From DAOTYH01 sp034435015 (lineage in GTDB: Bacteria > Chloroflexota > Anaerolineae > Aggregatilineales > UBA3940): a stretch of DNA of 64,000 nt. Location: assembly GCA_034435015.1 (NCBI GenBank), contig DAOTYH010000065.1, positions 16,402-80,401 of the forward strand, read 5' to 3'. Shown here in pieces: positions 62,704 through 64,000 of the stretch. A program made the translations under genes and the position numbers. The notes under the pieces are model-generated. The model was not told the DNA's origin. It saw only the letters and a program-made list of their open reading frames with translations, and ran no database searches. The first letter of the stretch is position 1. Every line of letters begins with the position of its first letter.

Positions 62704-63915
62704 ATGCAACAAACACCCTCACTGCCAGCCGCGAGAGTCAGGCTTGGGCTGGGCTTATTGATCATCCTGACTACGCTGGCCATGCTGATCTCGCTGGCCT
62801 GCAGTGTGGGGGGAGTTTCATTACTGCCTTCCACCGAGACCCCTACCCCCACCACTACTCCTACCCCTATGCCAACCCCCTTTGGCGGCGGGAACGGCCT
62901 GATCGCCTTTGTGTCCTTGCGCTATGAGGAAGACCCCACCAATTGCTGGCTGTCTAATACCTGCAACAGCGAGGTCTTCATCGCCCGGCTCGACGGCAAA
63001 GGAGAGGTGAATGTCTCCAATCACTCGGCTGACGACTGGTGGCCGAGATGGTCGCCGGACGGGACACGGCTTGTCTTTGTCTCGAACCGCAACGGCAACA
63101 ACGACATCTTCCTGGTCAACGCTGACGGGAGCGGCCTGACTCAACTGACTACGAGCGAAGAGAACGATCATACCCCCTCATGGTCACCAGACGGGACGCA
63201 GATCGTCTACACCTCCTATCAGGAGGGCAACGGAGACATTTTCATTCTCAACGTTGATGGGAGCGGGGAGCCGATTCAGCTCACCGACCACCCCTCCGAT
63301 GATTTCTACCCCGCATGGTCGCCGGCGGGCGATCTGATCGCCTTTGTCACCGAGCGTAACGAACCGTTCCCTGATAGCTGTTGGTCTTCCGGCTGTAACA
63401 AGGACATCTTTGTCATAAACACGGACGGGACGAACCTGCGCAACCTAACCGCGAGCAACAGCGACGACTGGTGGCTTGAATGGTCACCAGACGGGACCCG
63501 CATCGTTTACGAGGGTGAGAGTGATGGACTCACTGATCTGTACGTCGTCAACGTCCAGACACGGGAACGCCTCCAACTGACCGACATGCCGGGGGACGAG
63601 TGGGCAGGTCCATGGTCACCAGATGGTTCGCGCATCCTCTTTTCGTATGAGGACGACGTGTATGTGATCAACGCTGACGGCAGTGGTATGATGCGGTTGA
63701 CGACCTCCTACGGCAACGACTACGGGGCGGCCTGGTCGCCTGACGGCATGATGATCCTGTTCGTGTCCATGCGGGAAGAAGCCGACCCTGACAATTGCTG
63801 GAGTGTCAGTGAGGGGTGCAACACTGAAGTATTCATCATGACCGCTGACGGCAGGGACGCGCGCAACCTGACGAACAGCGCCGGCGAAGATTTCAACCCT
63901 ATGTGGCAGCCTTAA
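62704..63915 (+). CDS. PD40/TolB-like beta-propeller lipoprotein
   Basis: 403 residues. Signal peptide and lipobox LISLAC (Cys33), a TETPTPTTTPTPMPTP linker, then a propeller of repeated WSPDGTRLVFVSNRNGNNDI / FLVNADGSGLTQLT units, about six to seven blades. Two blades carry Cys pairs (PTNCWLSNTCN, PDSCWSSGCN) that may form disulfides in the exported protein. It resembles the TolB propeller but no tol/pal genes are near; a binding or sensory surface role is likely. AAGGAG precedes the ATG. An intrinsic terminator follows. Confidence 0.9.
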   Translation: MQQTPSLPAARVRLGLGLLIILTTLAMLISLACSVGGVSLLPSTETPTPTTTPTPMPTPFGGGNGLIAFVSLRYEEDPTNCWLSNTCNSEVFIARLDGKGEVNVSNHSADDWWPRWSPDGTRLVFVSNRNGNNDIFLVNADGSGLTQLTTSEENDHTPSWSPDGTQIVYTSYQEGNGDIFILNVDGSGEPIQLTDHPSDDFYPAWSPAGDLIAFVTERNEPFPDSCWSSGCNKDIFVINTDGTNLRNLTASNSDDWWLEWSPDGTRIVYEGESDGLTDLYVVNVQTRERLQLTDMPGDEWAGPWSPDGSRILFSYEDDVYVINADGSGMMRLTTSYGNDYGAAWSPDGMMILFVSMREEADPDNCWSVSEGCNTEVFIMTADGRDARNLTNSAGEDFNPMWQP

Positions 63916-63938
63916 GGGCCTCCAGCCGCGCTGAGCAC

Positions 63939-63975
63939 AACAGGGGCATACAGGCCATGTGCCCCTGTTTCTTTT
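63939..63975 (+). terminator. Intrinsic terminator after the PD40 gene
   Basis: AACAGGGGCA (63939-63948) pairs with TGCCCCTGTT (63960-63969), then TCTTTTT. It lies 23 nt after the stop. Confidence 0.9.
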
Positions 63976-64000
63976 TCCCTTGTCTTAACATGCTCTTAAC

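Overview
This is a GC-rich bacterial chromosome segment, densely coded on both strands, with three tRNA genes and no phage, CRISPR array or insertion sequence that I can recognise. The gene set suggests a member of the Chloroflexota, probably Anaerolineae-like. The signs are many lipoproteins with Thr/Pro-rich linkers after the lipobox, DUF2723 and DUF4012 membrane proteins, WD40 and PD40 propellers, a kinase-like/WD40 fusion, a PPOX/F420-type flavoprotein, repeated M32 carboxypeptidases, and a DUF11 surface protein ending in a sortase-like LPPTG tail. This is inferred from gene content only; no rRNA marker is present.

Layout. 0-8.2 kb (mostly minus): a CDGSH iron-sulfur protein cut by the window edge, a secreted esterase, an LppX-like lipoprotein, a 14-TM MFS exporter, a Ca2+/Na+ antiporter, a hicBA toxin-antitoxin cassette between two perfect 50-bp direct repeats, and the copper ATPase copA, whose 3' end supplies one repeat. 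8.4-13.2 kb: a membrane protein, a GntR regulator, a PPOX flavoprotein coupled to a CcmC-like membrane protein, gcvT and a lipoprotein. 13.2-17.3 kb: a PadR-ABC-FtsX-type permease operon whose promoter carries putative PadR operators. 17.3-20.8 kb: a large surface protein behind a long leader. 20.9-32.4 kb: envelope glycan genes (WecG/TagA-like transferase, DUF2723 protein, two GT4 enzymes, a Wzm/Wzt-like ABC exporter, a Dpm1-like GT2), interspersed with a histidine kinase, a creatininase-family protein and a DUF488 protein.

32.5-44.7 kb: a NYN-domain protein, an HtrA-like lipoprotein protease, a small three-gene minus-strand cluster ending in an alpha/beta hydrolase, a methyltetrahydrofolate methyltransferase next to urocanate hydratase (both one-carbon/folate related), panB, a DUF4012 protein, a decayed CPBP protease and a GDP-fucose synthase-like gene. 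44.7-49.4 kb: three tandem M32 metallocarboxypeptidases. 49.5-51.8 kb: tRNA-Cys and tRNA-Gly, two hypothetical or poorly known genes, and an RRM RNA-binding protein behind a long structured leader. 52-57.3 kb: a pseudokinase-WD40 protein, a GT39-like transferase with a probably leaderless promoter, and a hypothetical protein. 57.5-61 kb: a three-gene minus-strand unit (FAD oxidoreductase, WD40 protein, TIM-barrel-like protein) closed by an intrinsic terminator. 61.1-64 kb: tRNA-Leu, a degenerate HAD protein coupled to a YjbQ-family protein, and a PD40 lipoprotein behind a short leader containing its own terminator.

The items most worth following are the hicBA cassette with its duplicated copA end, the folded leader of the RRM gene, the kinase and HAD proteins that have lost catalytic residues, the PadR promoter/operator arrangement, and the promoter-plus-terminator leader before the PD40 gene. 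Functions are family-level readings from visible motifs; no database search was run.
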